Assembly (NCBI GenBank): GCA_026989655.1
Contig: JALSIX010000014.1
Location: forward strand, 38,736-102,735
DNA from: Caldilineaceae bacterium
GTDB lineage: Bacteria; Chloroflexota; Anaerolineae; Caldilineales; Caldilineaceae
Length of the DNA: 64,000 nt
Reading direction: 5' to 3'
The position numbers and the translations under genes were made by a program. Below the pieces are notes generated by a model. That model was not told the DNA's origin and made no database searches. It saw only the letters and a program-made list of their open reading frames with translations. Shown here in pieces: positions 46,193-58,307 of this stretch; positions within the stretch are counted from its first letter, which is position 1; every line of letters starts with the position of its first letter.

Positions 46193-47743
46193 ATGGCTGA
46201 CCCCACCCATGCGCTCAACGGGCCCCGCATCCAGGAGGTCGCCATGCGGGGCATCGTCAAGCGGTTTCCCGGAGTCCTGGCCCTGGACCGGGTGGACTTC
46301 CACGTGGCCCAGGGCGAGGTCCACGCGCTGTTGGGCGAGAACGGCGCGGGGAAGACCACCCTGATGAAGATCCTCTACGGCCTCTACCAGGCCGACCAGG
46401 GCACCATCCAGGTGGACGGCCGTCCCGTGGCCATCCGCTCCCCCACCGACGCCATCCGCCTGGGCATCGGCATGGTCCACCAGCACTTCATGTTGGTGGA
46501 CACCCTGACCGTGGCCGAGAACGTGGCCCTGGGGCTGCCCTCCAGCCGGGGACCGCTGTTGGACCTGGACCGGGTGACGGCCCGGATCCAGGAGCTGAGC
46601 CAGCTCTACGGCCTGGAGGTGGATCCCCGCGCGCCGGTCTGGGCCCTGTCCGTGGGCGAGCGGCAGCGGGTGGAGATCGTCAAGGCCCTCTACCGGGGCG
46701 CGGACCTGCTCATCCTGGACGAGCCCACCGCGGTCCTCACCCCCCAGGAGGTGGAGGAGCTCTTCCAGACCCTGGGCCAGATGCGGCAGGAGGGCCACGG
46801 GATCGTCTTCATCAGCCACAAGCTCCACGAGGTGCTGACCATCTCGGACCGGATCACCGTCCTGCGGGAGGGCCGCCGGGTGGGCACGGTGCCCACCCAG
46901 GAGATGACCCGGACCGAGCTGGCCCGGATGATGGTGGGGCGGGACGTGCTGTTGGAGCAGAACCGACCGCCCGTGGCCATCGGGGAGCCTCGCCTGCGCC
47001 TGGAACACGTCTCCGCGGCAGGCGTGTCCGGCCAGGCGGTGCTCCACCAGGTGAGCCTCACCGTCCGGGCCGGGGAGATCCTGGGCCTGGCCGGGGTCAG
47101 CGGCAACGGGCAACGGGAGCTGGCCGAGGTCATCGCGGGGCTGCGGCCGGCCACCGCGGGGCGCATCCTGCTGGACGAACAGGAGATCACCGGCTGGTCG
47201 CCGGCCCGGCGGACCGAGGCCGGCCTGGCCTACATCCCCGAGGAGCGGATGCACGACGGGGTGATCCGGGAGTTCTCGGTGGCGGAGAACCTGATCCTCC
47301 ACGACCACGTCCGTCCGCCCTTCAGCCGGGGCCCCTTCCTGGACTTCCGCCGGATCGCGGCACACAGCTGGGAACTGGTGCGCCGTTTCCGGGTCAAGAC
47401 CCCGGACATCCGCACCCCCACCAAGAGCCTCTCCGGCGGCAACATCCAGAAGCTCATCCTGGCCCGAGAGCTCTCCCGAGCGCCCAAGGTGCTGGTGGCC
47501 GCGCAGCCCACCCGAGGCGTGGACATCGGCGCCATGGAGTACATCCACCAACGGCTTCTGGAGCAACGGGCCCAGGGCACCGCGACCCTCCTGATCTCGG
47601 AGGACCTGGACGAGCTGTTGGCCCTCTCGGACCGCATCGCGGTGATCTACGAGGGCCGCATCATGGACGTGGTGGAGCGGGATCGGACCAGTGCCCAGGA
47701 GCTGGGCCTGCTCATGGCGGGGATCCATCCGGCCCGGACATGA
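46193..47743 (+). CDS. Duplicated ABC transporter ATP-binding protein (simple sugar/nucleoside type)
   Basis: A 516-residue ATPase with two ABC domains, as in RbsA/YufO-type importers. Domain 1: Walker A GENGAGKTTLMKIL, signature LSVGERQRVEIV, Walker B LLILDEPTAVLTP. Domain 2 begins near residue 265: a degraded Walker A (GVSGNGQRELAEVI), signature LSGGNIQKLIL, and AAQPTRGVDIG in place of the usual Walker B DEPT. A degenerate second site is normal in this family. ATG 46193 has no ribosome site, while ATG 46244 has AGGAGG 5 bp upstream; the longer form keeps the first beta strand complete. It pairs with the BMP lipoprotein. Its last 32 bp overlap the convergent DUF58 gene. Confidence 0.9.
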   Translation: MADPTHALNGPRIQEVAMRGIVKRFPGVLALDRVDFHVAQGEVHALLGENGAGKTTLMKILYGLYQADQGTIQVDGRPVAIRSPTDAIRLGIGMVHQHFMLVDTLTVAENVALGLPSSRGPLLDLDRVTARIQELSQLYGLEVDPRAPVWALSVGERQRVEIVKALYRGADLLILDEPTAVLTPQEVEELFQTLGQMRQEGHGIVFISHKLHEVLTISDRITVLREGRRVGTVPTQEMTRTELARMMVGRDVLLEQNRPPVAIGEPRLRLEHVSAAGVSGQAVLHQVSLTVRAGEILGLAGVSGNGQRELAEVIAGLRPATAGRILLDEQEITGWSPARRTEAGLAYIPEERMHDGVIREFSVAENLILHDHVRPPFSRGPFLDFRRIAAHSWELVRRFRVKTPDIRTPTKSLSGGNIQKLILARELSRAPKVLVAAQPTRGVDIGAMEYIHQRLLEQRAQGTATLLISEDLDELLALSDRIAVIYEGRIMDVVERDRTSAQELGLLMAGIHPART

Positions 47744-49085
47744 GCTCCGAGGCCATCGCCCCGGGAGGAACGCTCCCGATCCCTCCGGCCGGGGTGGAGC
47801 GGCCCAGGACCTCCTGGAGCGGATCCCCGTAGCCCACCACATCGTGGGGGATCTCGCTCCACCGCAGCTCCTGCAACAGCTCGTCGTAGTCCCGCTCCTG
47901 GCCAAAGGTGCCGCCATCCAGGACCACAGCCACGCTCTGGACCCCTCGCCGCCGCATCTCCCGGAGGGCTCGCACCCAGGCCGGGTCCGGGTCGGGGCTG
48001 ACCGCCACGATGATGGCGTTCCGGCTCAGCCGGATCCCCTCGGTGAGCAGGACCTGGTACAGGGGAAGGGTCCCGTCCGCCTGGATGCCGGCCAACATCT
48101 CCAGCACCTTCCGCATCTGGCGTTCGCCCCGGTCGGTCTGGAGCACCTGCCGGACCCCGCCGTACAGCACCAGCCCCACGGCCCGGTTCCGGCCCAGGAA
48201 ATAGCGGGCCACGCTGGCCACCGCGGTCACCCCATACTCGGTGGTGCTGGGCGGCAGTTCGGGCATCCGCCGCCGGGGCCCGGGGGAGCGGCCTCTGGCC
48301 CCCGGACGAACCCGGAGGGCGAAGATCCCCACCTCCACCGGTGGGGGCTCCCAGGGCTGGGCCACCTCCACCTGTCGGTTCAGGTCCAGGAAGAGCCACA
48401 CGTCCCCGGAGGGGTCCAGCTCGAACTCCTTGGCCATGAGGCGGCCGGTCCGGGCCGTGCTCAGCCAGTGGATCCGGTTGAAGCTGTCCCCTGGGCGGTA
48501 TTCCCGGATCCCGGCCACGTTGGTGGTCAGATAGGGGGTGCGCTGGCTCAGGGCCTCGCCGCCGGCCAGGTCCGCGATGGGGGGATGGAAGGCGTTCAGA
48601 TCCACGGTGGCCGGGTAGACCACCACCTGGCTGGTGGCCGGCAGCTCCTGCTGGACGGTGAACAGCCCCAGAGGGTCGCCGCTGCGGAGGGTCATGGGCC
48701 CCAGTCGGAAATATCCCCGCTGCTGGCACAGGGTGCGGACCTGCCAGCGGTAGCGGGAACGGCCCCGCAGGGCGTGGATCACCCGGCTGACCTGGTGATG
48801 GGGCAGGGTGGAGTGGTCCTCCAGCTCCAGCCACAGCTTGCCCAGCCGCCCGGTGTTGCGGACCTCCAGGGTCTCCTCGAAGTACTCGCCCACCTGGCTC
48901 CGCCGCGCCCGGGTGTAGCGGCGGATCTCCAGGAAACGGGTGCCGCTCCAGGCCCAGAGATAGCTCAGGACCAACACCCCGGTGAGGAGGTAGGCCAGGT
49001 TGAAGGCCAGGGTCCGGCCGCTGTTCAGGGCGATGGTCCAGGCCACGGCCGTGGCCACCATCAGGGAGAGGAGCCGTCCGCGCAT
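47712..49085 (-). CDS. DUF58 domain-containing protein
   Basis: A 457-residue protein with two N-terminal membrane segments (residues about 8-45), then a beta-rich region and the DUF58 motif GIREYRPGDSFNRIHWLSTA followed by a vWA-like C-terminal part (DVWLFLDLNRQVEV, AIIVAVSPDPDP). DUF58 proteins accompany MoxR AAA+ ATPases, which are thought to act as chaperones for vWA-domain proteins at the membrane. The moxR gene lies 12 bp upstream. The gene's 3' end overlaps the convergent ABC ATPase gene by 32 bp. Confidence 0.92.
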   Translation of the reverse strand: MRGRLLSLMVATAVAWTIALNSGRTLAFNLAYLLTGVLVLSYLWAWSGTRFLEIRRYTRARRSQVGEYFEETLEVRNTGRLGKLWLELEDHSTLPHHQVSRVIHALRGRSRYRWQVRTLCQQRGYFRLGPMTLRSGDPLGLFTVQQELPATSQVVVYPATVDLNAFHPPIADLAGGEALSQRTPYLTTNVAGIREYRPGDSFNRIHWLSTARTGRLMAKEFELDPSGDVWLFLDLNRQVEVAQPWEPPPVEVGIFALRVRPGARGRSPGPRRRMPELPPSTTEYGVTAVASVARYFLGRNRAVGLVLYGGVRQVLQTDRGERQMRKVLEMLAGIQADGTLPLYQVLLTEGIRLSRNAIIVAVSPDPDPAWVRALREMRRRGVQSVAVVLDGGTFGQERDYDELLQELRWSEIPHDVVGYGDPLQEVLGRSTPAGGIGSVPPGAMASELMSGPDGSPP

Positions 49086-49097
49086 GGGTTGGGGAGC

Positions 49098-50051
49098 TCA
49101 GTGGGGGCGCACCCGGCTGCCCGGCACCGGGGTGTGCTGCAGGGCCTCCTGGACTACGGTCCCCGCGTCCACGTTCTTGATCCGGGCGGACGGGCTGACG
49201 ATGAGCCGATGGGCCAGGGTAGGGTCGGCCAGCCGTTTCACATCGTCGGGCAGGACGAAGTCCCGGCCATGGAGGGCGGCCCAGGCCCGAGAGGCCCGGA
49301 AGAGGGCCAGGCTGCCCCGAGGGCTGGCCCCCAGGTAGATGTCCGGGTGGTCCCGGGTGGTGGTCACCAGGTCCACAATGTACTCCTTCACGCTCTCGTC
49401 CACATAGACCTGCTTGATGGCCTCCTGGGCCTCGGTCAGCTCCTCCACCGAGACCACCTGCTCCAGGGTCTCGATGGGGTGGCGCTGGGCCTGGCGGTCC
49501 AGGATCTCCATCTCCTGGCGCTTCAGGGGATAGCCCAGACGCAGCCGGATGAGGAAGCGGTCCACCTGGGCCTCGGGCAGGGGAAAGGTCCCCTCGTACT
49601 CGATGGGGTTCTGGGTGGCCAGGACCAGGAAGGGCCGGGCCATGGGATAGGTGACCCCGTCCACCGTGACCTGGCGCTCCTCCATGGCCTCCAGGAGCGC
49701 GGACTGGGTCTTGGGGGTGGCCCGGTTGATCTCGTCGGCCAGGACGATCTGGGCCATGATGGGGCCCGGCCGGAACTCGAACTCCAGGGTCTTCTGGTTG
49801 AAGACGCTGACCCCGGTGACGTCGCTGGGCAACATGTCGGGGGTGAACTGGATACGGCGATAGGTGCAGCCGATGCTCCGGGCGATGGCCCGGGCCAACA
49901 TGGTCTTGCCCACTCCGGGCACGTCCTCGATCAACAGGTGGCCCTCGCACAGGAGGGCCACCAGGGTCAGGCGGACCTCCTCGTCCTTGCCCAGGATGAC
50001 CCGGCCCACATTGTCGAGGACCCGTTCGGCGAGTGTCTGGACGATCTGCAT
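49098..50051 (-). CDS. MoxR family AAA+ ATPase
   Basis: A 317-residue AAA+ protein. Walker A is [16 protein letters not shown], Walker [21 protein letters not shown], sensor 1 [12 protein letters not shown], and the arginine finger region is [19 protein letters not shown]. The C-terminal lid has [22 protein letters not shown] 50051 starts at the family N-terminus; an in-frame TTG 9 bp upstream has a better ribosome site (GAGAGGG). It works with the DUF58 protein encoded directly downstream. Confidence 0.95.
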   Translation of the reverse strand: MQIVQTLAERVLDNVGRVILGKDEEVRLTLVALLCEGHLLIEDVPGVGKTMLARAIARSIGCTYRRIQFTPDMLPSDVTGVSVFNQKTLEFEFRPGPIMAQIVLADEINRATPKTQSALLEAMEERQVTVDGVTYPMARPFLVLATQNPIEYEGTFPLPEAQVDRFLIRLRLGYPLKRQEMEILDRQAQRHPIETLEQVVSVEELTEAQEAIKQVYVDESVKEYIVDLVTTTRDHPDIYLGASPRGSLALFRASRAWAALHGRDFVLPDDVKRLADPTLAHRLIVSPSARIKNVDAGTVVQEALQHTPVPGSRVRPH

Positions 50052-50352
50052 AGGCGACAATGTCCCTCTCTCGAGTACAGGCCCGGCCTGGCCACTCCGG
50101 TGGGGCAGGGTGGACCGGACCCCAGGGCCGCACAGGGATGGAGCCGGCACACGGCCTGGCTCACGGCCCGTCTATTATACCGTACCGGAAGGCGGGATCG
50201 GTAGCGCCACTTCCCATCGAACCCCAGGCCTGCCCCTGTCCGCCGCCTCCGGACAAGGGCGTGCTCGATGTGGGGCAGGGCTGGGTGTTCTGAGATCGTC
50301 GCCCGGCAGGGTCCGAGGCCCTTCCAGGAGGCCCCGCGTTAGAGTTCTGTTT

Positions 50353-50372
50353 GCGGGGAACGGGATCCCCGC
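50353..50372. promoter_or_regulatory. Inverted repeat overlapping the -35 region of the clpC promoter
   Basis: GCGGGGA (50353-50359) and TCCCCGC (50366-50372) are 7-bp arms separated by 6 bp, ending 9 bp before the -10 box at 50382. The position is that of a repressor or activator site. The sequence is not the CIRCE element. The regulator is unknown. Confidence 0.45.
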
Positions 50373-50381
50373 GATCTGTCG

Positions 50382-50387
50382 TATAAT
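50382..50387 (+). promoter_or_regulatory. -10 element for clpC
   Basis: Perfect TATAAT, 123 bp upstream of clpC. No acceptable -35 box lies at 16-19 bp; that stretch is occupied by the inverted repeat, which suggests activator dependence or an alternative sigma factor. Confidence 0.45.
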
Positions 50388-50509
50388 AGGGTGGCGCCTG
50401 TGTCGCGCCCGGAGAGTCTGCCCAGCTCTCGAGGTGTCCCCCACCGTCCGGAGGTGGAGGGGCCCGGGATGCGGGGCTCTGCCTTCTCCCTTGCCAAGGA
50501 CAGAACACC

Positions 50510-53026
<2,517 letters not shown>

Positions 53027-53092
53027 CGCCCCGGCGGAGCCCGAGCACCCGCCGCTGGGCCCTCCCACCTCCGAGCACCTGGGGCACCCGGC

Positions 53093-53743
53093 TCAGGCCC
53101 GGGAACCAGGGGCCACCTGGGCCAGCTCAGCCCGGACGGCCTCTCCAATGGGGCCTTCCCGAAGGATCCGGGGCCGGACCCCGCTCAGGTCCACCACAGT
53201 ACTGGCCTGCCCCCCCGGGGCCACGCCCCCGTCCACAATGAGGGGGACACGGCCCGCGAGCTGCTCGTACACCTCGCGGGCGCTGCGGCACTCCCCGGCC
53301 CCGCTGCGGTTGGCACTGGAAGAGGCCAGGGGCCCCACCCGCCGGGCCAGATCCCGCACAAAAGGATGGTCCGGCAGCCTCACGGCCACCGTCTCGCCTC
53401 CGGCCGTGAGCGCCGAGGGCAGGCCGGGCCGGGCCTCCAACACCAGGCTCAACGGCCCAGGCCAGTGCCGGCGGATCAGGCGCTGGGCCAGGGGCGGAAT
53501 GGGCGTCTGGGCCACCGCGGCCAGCTGGGCCACCTCGCCGACGAGGACCGGCAGGGCCTTCTCCGGGGGGCGCTCCTTCACCCTGTACAGCTCCAGGATG
53601 GCGCTCTCCCGATCGTAGCGGCATACCAGGCCGTAGACGGTGTCCGTGGGCACCGCGATGACCTCGCCGGCCTCCACCCGATTCGCCGCCTCTTCCAGAC
53701 AGCCCGGATCCCGGGCCGGACAGAACTCGGTCAGGAGCTCCAT
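53093..53743 (-). CDS. tsaC: L-threonylcarbamoyladenylate synthase (Sua5/YciO/YrdC family)
   Basis: A 216-residue YrdC-domain protein. Motifs: GEVIAVPTDTVYGLVCRYD, the KxR motif in RVKERPPEKALPVLV, PGPLSLVLEARPGLPSAL, and VAVRLPDHPFVRDLA with PLASSSANRSGAGE. It makes threonylcarbamoyl-AMP from threonine, bicarbonate and ATP for t6A37 in tRNA. It has the YrdC domain only, without the Sua5 C-terminal domain. AAGGAGGGG lies 7 bp before ATG 53743. It converges on clpC. Confidence 0.92.
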   Translation of the reverse strand: MELLTEFCPARDPGCLEEAANRVEAGEVIAVPTDTVYGLVCRYDRESAILELYRVKERPPEKALPVLVGEVAQLAAVAQTPIPPLAQRLIRRHWPGPLSLVLEARPGLPSALTAGGETVAVRLPDHPFVRDLARRVGPLASSSANRSGAGECRSAREVYEQLAGRVPLIVDGGVAPGGQASTVVDLSGVRPRILREGPIGEAVRAELAQVAPGSRA

Positions 53744-53824
53744 CGTTTTTCCCCTCCTTGTGCTGCGACACCATCCCAGACGGTCCCAGGGACCCTGGGG
53801 CTCCATGCCCCTCGACGACAGACC

Positions 53825-53854
53825 TTGGTCTCCCCTTCCTCTCCATTGTATACT
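53825..53854 (+). promoter_or_regulatory. Predicted promoter for the propeller protein-yqeB genes
   Basis: TTGGTC (53825-53830), an 18-bp spacer and TATACT (53849-53854), 63 bp upstream of ATG 53917. Confidence 0.55.
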
Positions 53855-53916
53855 ACCACACGCACGGTGGCTTTCTCGCCCGCATCCATGCGTCTGTCCC
53901 GGCAAGGATCCGATCC

Positions 53917-54993
53917 ATGAGCGTGCCCTCCCGCCCCGATCTATCCCAGGTGCCGCCCGAGGTCCGGGCCTACATCGAACACCTGGAGGCCCAACTGGCC
54001 CCACGATCCCGGAACGCCTCGGCCCGGGAGCCGGAAAGCGCCGAGCCCCCGGAGAGGCCCACCACCGCCCAGGTGATCGTCCTCAGCCGCCAGGGCCTGG
54101 CCAAGCGGACGCCCCGCCACCTGTACCATCGCCAGCGACGGGGAGGCCTGGGGGCCTTCGACCTGGAGTGCAGCCCGCCTGACGAGCCGGCCCACATCCT
54201 GGTAGCCCATCGGGAACAGCGGCTGTTTCTCCTGAGCAACCGCCAGCGGGCCTTCGTCCTGGCCGTGGCCGACCTGCCGGAACGGCCGGCGCGGTCGGCC
54301 CGGGGCGCGCCCCTGGCCGATCTCCTGCCCCTCCAGGACGGAGAGGCCGTGGCCGTGGCCCTGCCCCTGGTGGAGGAGGCCACCTACCTCTACCTGCTCA
54401 GCCAGGAGGGATGGGTACGTCGGGTGGCCGGCCACCAGGTATCCCGCCTGGCCCACGGGGCCCTGTTGGAGATCCGGCCGGGCCATCTTCCGGTGGCTGG
54501 CTGCTGGGGCGATGGCCAGGGCGATCTCTTCGTGGCCACGACCGGCGGCCTGGCCGTCCGCTTCCAGGAGCGCAAGGTCCCCCTCCGGGGTGGATGCCTG
54601 GCCCTCCGCCTGACAGGAACGGATCGGGCCTGTGGCATCGCCCCGGTGCAGGAGGAGGACATGGTGCTCCTGATGGCCGCGGACGGCCGGGGCACCCTGC
54701 GACGGATGGCCGGCTTCCGGCCTCACAAGTCTCCAGGAGCCCGGGGCAAGGTCGCCATGAAGACCCAACATCTGGTGGGCGTGCAACGGGCCCAGCCCGG
54801 CCAGGATGTCTTCGTCCTCTCCAGCCTGAGCAAGGGGATCCGCTTCCCGGTGGACGAGATCCCGCCCAAGGAGGGCGCGGTCCAGGGGGTCCAGTGCATG
54901 GCCCTGCGCAACGATCGGGTGGTGGCCTTTGCCCTCAGCCAGGCCGGCGAACCTCTGCTCCAGGAGGAAGGCCAGGAGGTCGCCCGTCCATGA
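53917..54993 (+). CDS. Stand-alone DNA gyrase A C-terminal-like beta-propeller protein
   Basis: A 358-residue protein without any breakage-reunion domain or active-site Tyr region. After an N-terminal helix (VPPEVRAYIEHLEAQLAPR) and a charged linker, residues about 50-355 show the repeating blade pattern of the GyrA/ParC C-terminal domain (ILVAHREQRLFLLSNRQRAF; LYLLSQEGWVRRVAG; LFVATTGGLAVRFQE; VLLMAADGRGTLRRMAGF; VFVLSSLSKGIRFPVDE). QRRGGLG at residues 73-79 closely resembles the GyrA box (QRRGGKG) needed for DNA wrapping. It may bind or bend DNA without cutting it. The stop overlaps yqeB as ATGA. The function is not established. Confidence 0.8.
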   Translation: MSVPSRPDLSQVPPEVRAYIEHLEAQLAPRSRNASAREPESAEPPERPTTAQVIVLSRQGLAKRTPRHLYHRQRRGGLGAFDLECSPPDEPAHILVAHREQRLFLLSNRQRAFVLAVADLPERPARSARGAPLADLLPLQDGEAVAVALPLVEEATYLYLLSQEGWVRRVAGHQVSRLAHGALLEIRPGHLPVAGCWGDGQGDLFVATTGGLAVRFQERKVPLRGGCLALRLTGTDRACGIAPVQEEDMVLLMAADGRGTLRRMAGFRPHKSPGARGKVAMKTQHLVGVQRAQPGQDVFVLSSLSKGIRFPVDEIPPKEGAVQGVQCMALRNDRVVAFALSQAGEPLLQEEGQEVARP

Positions 54994-55841
54994 CCCCGCC
55001 TCTTCCCGGCGAGCTGACGGTGCTCATCAAAGGCGGTGGCGACCTGGCCACTGGGGTGGGATGGCGCCTCCACCGCTCTGGGTTTCCGGTGGTGGTCACG
55101 GAGCTGGCCCAGCCCCTGACCGTGCGGCGGACCGTGGCCTTCGCGGAGGCTGTCTACCGAGGCGAACACACGGTAGAGGGGGTGATGGCCCGCCACTGCC
55201 CGCCCGAACGGGTGGCCCAGGTCCTGGCCCAGGGCCAGGTGCCGGTGGTGGTGGACCCAGAGGCCGCCCTGGTGCACTCCCTGGCCCCCGCGGTGGTGGT
55301 GGACGGCATCATGGCCAAGCGGAACACCGGCACCCGCCGGGAGGACGCGCCCCTGGTGGTGGCCCTGGGGCCCGGATTCACCGCGGGGGTGGACTGCCAC
55401 GCGGCCATCGAGACCCACCGGGGCCATACCCTGGGCCGGGTCCTGTGGCAGGGAAGCCCCCTGCCGGACACGGGGACCCCGGGTCCCCTGCCCGGCATCG
55501 GCCTCCGCGCGAGCCGGGTCCTGCGGGCTCCGGTGGCCGGCCGGCTACACCCCCAGGCCCGCATCGGCCAGAGGGTGGCCGAGGGCCAGATCCTGGCCTG
55601 GATCGAGGCCCAGGCCGGGGAATCGGTGCCTGTCCGGGCCCCCTTTGCCGGTGTGTTGCGGGGCCTGATCCACGAGAGCGTGCCCCTGGTGCCCGGCCTG
55701 AAGATCGGCGACCTGGATCCGCGGGCCCGACCGGAGCACGCGTTCACTCTCTCCGACAAATCCCTGGCCATCGGCGGCGGCGTGCTGGAGGCGGTGATGA
55801 CCTGGTGGTACGGCCCCGGCCCGCCCTCCCGGGCCCCCTGA
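54990..55841 (+). CDS. yqeB: YqeB/EF2563 family protein (selenium-dependent molybdenum hydroxylase system)
   Basis: A 283-residue protein. The opening LTVLIKGGGDLATGVGWRLH and VVVTELAQPLTVRRTVAFAE, then DGIMAKRNTGTRREDAPLVV and GPGFTAGVDCHAAIETHRGH, match the YqeB family. The second half is a lipoyl/biotinyl-like barrel (RVLRAPVAGRLHPQ; PVRAPFAGVLRGLIHESVPL). The family is associated with Se-dependent molybdenum hydroxylases such as xanthine dehydrogenase, where it may help cofactor maturation. No hydroxylase gene is in the window, although ygeY/ygeW of the same network lie at 27-32 kb. It is translationally coupled (ATGA) to the propeller gene. Confidence 0.82.
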   Translation: MTPPLPGELTVLIKGGGDLATGVGWRLHRSGFPVVVTELAQPLTVRRTVAFAEAVYRGEHTVEGVMARHCPPERVAQVLAQGQVPVVVDPEAALVHSLAPAVVVDGIMAKRNTGTRREDAPLVVALGPGFTAGVDCHAAIETHRGHTLGRVLWQGSPLPDTGTPGPLPGIGLRASRVLRAPVAGRLHPQARIGQRVAEGQILAWIEAQAGESVPVRAPFAGVLRGLIHESVPLVPGLKIGDLDPRARPEHAFTLSDKSLAIGGGVLEAVMTWWYGPGPPSRAP

Positions 55842-55920
55842 GCCCCGACGACAGCGGAGAGCCGTCGCCCCACTGCCGAACCGACTCGTTCGGTTCCCCA
55901 GCAGATACCTGCAGATTCCC

Positions 55921-56712
55921 ATGGACAAGGAATCCCCCAACCACAGTCTGCGGATCTTCGCGGTCCAGGGCATCCCCCGGGCCGTCCAACCCGGGGACGA
56001 CCTGGCCGGGATGATCCTGGATGGGCTGGCCCGGATGGACGAGGCCCTGGAGGACGGCGACATCCTGGTGGTGGCCCAGAAGGTGGTGAGCAAGGCAGAA
56101 GGGCGCCTGGTCCGGCTGGACCAGGTGGTGCCCGGCCCCCGGGCCCGGGAGCTCGCGGCCATCACCGGCAAAGATCCACGACACGTCCAGGTGATCCTGG
56201 ACGACAGTCACGAGGTGATCCGCGCCGGGCCTGGCCTCCTGATCGTGGAGCAACGAGCCGGATGGATCTGTGCCCACGGCGGGGTGGACCGCTCCAATGT
56301 CCCGCTGGAGGAGGGCCACGAGGTGCTGGCCCTCCTGCCCGTGGACCCGGATGCCAGCGCGGCCCGGCTCCGGGAAACCCTCCAGGCCCGGACCGGACAC
56401 CGGGTGGCCGTGCTGATCAGCGACAGCCACGGGCGACCCTGGCGGCTGGGCACCGTGGGGGTGTGCATCGGCTGCGCGGGGCTGCCCCCCCTGTGGGACC
56501 AACGGGGACGCCGCGATCTCTACGGCTACGAGCTGCTGGCCAGCGAGGAGTGCATCGCGGACGAACTGGCCGCCGCGGCCTCCTTGGTCATGGGACAGAG
56601 CGATGAAGGGCGCCCCGTGGCCGTGGTGCGGGGCTACCGCCCGCCCCCAGGGGCGGCCATCCGTCCCGCGACGGCCATCCAACGCCCCCGAGAACGGGAT
56701 GCCTTCCGATGA
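55921..56712 (+). CDS. cofE: Coenzyme F420-0:L-glutamate ligase (CofE)
   Basis: A 263-residue CofE homologue that adds glutamate to F420-0 with GTP, implying that the organism makes or modifies F420. Motifs: QGIPRAVQPGDDLAGMI, DGDILVVAQKVVSKAEGRLV, the metal-binding GWICAHGGVDRSNVP, and VLISDSHGRPWRLGTVGVCI with GYELLASEECIADELA near the end. It lacks the C-terminal nitroreductase-like domain of mycobacterial FbiB. It follows yqeB after 79 bp, without a visible ribosome site before ATG 55921. No other F420 genes are in the window. Confidence 0.92.
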   Translation: MDKESPNHSLRIFAVQGIPRAVQPGDDLAGMILDGLARMDEALEDGDILVVAQKVVSKAEGRLVRLDQVVPGPRARELAAITGKDPRHVQVILDDSHEVIRAGPGLLIVEQRAGWICAHGGVDRSNVPLEEGHEVLALLPVDPDASAARLRETLQARTGHRVAVLISDSHGRPWRLGTVGVCIGCAGLPPLWDQRGRRDLYGYELLASEECIADELAAAASLVMGQSDEGRPVAVVRGYRPPPGAAIRPATAIQRPRERDAFR

Positions 56713-56816
56713 GCACGGAGATGGACGGCGCGACGCCCCGACACACCGTTTTCAAGCATGCACCGATTTTTTGCTGATGCCCAGGGCGGCCACGGCCCAC
56801 CCAACGGAGGGCACAG

Positions 56817-56846
56817 TTGCCTTTCTCCAACATCCGATGGTACAAT
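56817..56846 (+). promoter_or_regulatory. Predicted promoter for hisS and possibly the signalling genes downstream
   Basis: TTGCCT (56817-56822), an 18-bp spacer and the extended -10 TGGTACAAT (56838-56846), 40 bp upstream of hisS. Confidence 0.6.
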
Positions 56847-56885
56847 AGGCCGAATCCCTTACGCCATTTCCCCGAAGGAGCGTCC

Positions 56886-58278
<1,393 letters not shown>

Positions 58279-58307
<29 letters not shown>

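Larger units (their letters stand above)
50052..50509. other. 458-bp divergent intergenic region between moxR and clpC
   Basis: No gene is seen. It contains a minus-strand TATAAT at 50179-50174 that may serve moxR (no good -35), a perfect TATAAT at 50382-50387 facing clpC, and directly upstream of that a GC inverted repeat at 50353-50372. The clpC leader would be about 120 nt. Confidence 0.5.

Noticed and set aside
46244..46246. ATG with AGGAGG 5 bp upstream as the start of the BMP-linked ABC ATPase
   Set aside because: It would remove part of the first beta strand of the ABC fold, and the AGGAGG can arise from the codons for Ile-Gln-Glu-Val. It is kept only as an alternative start.
53032..53054. 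CGGCGG/CCGCCG hairpin after clpC
   Set aside because: Only six pairs with an 11-nt loop and no T-run; it may occur by chance at this base composition.
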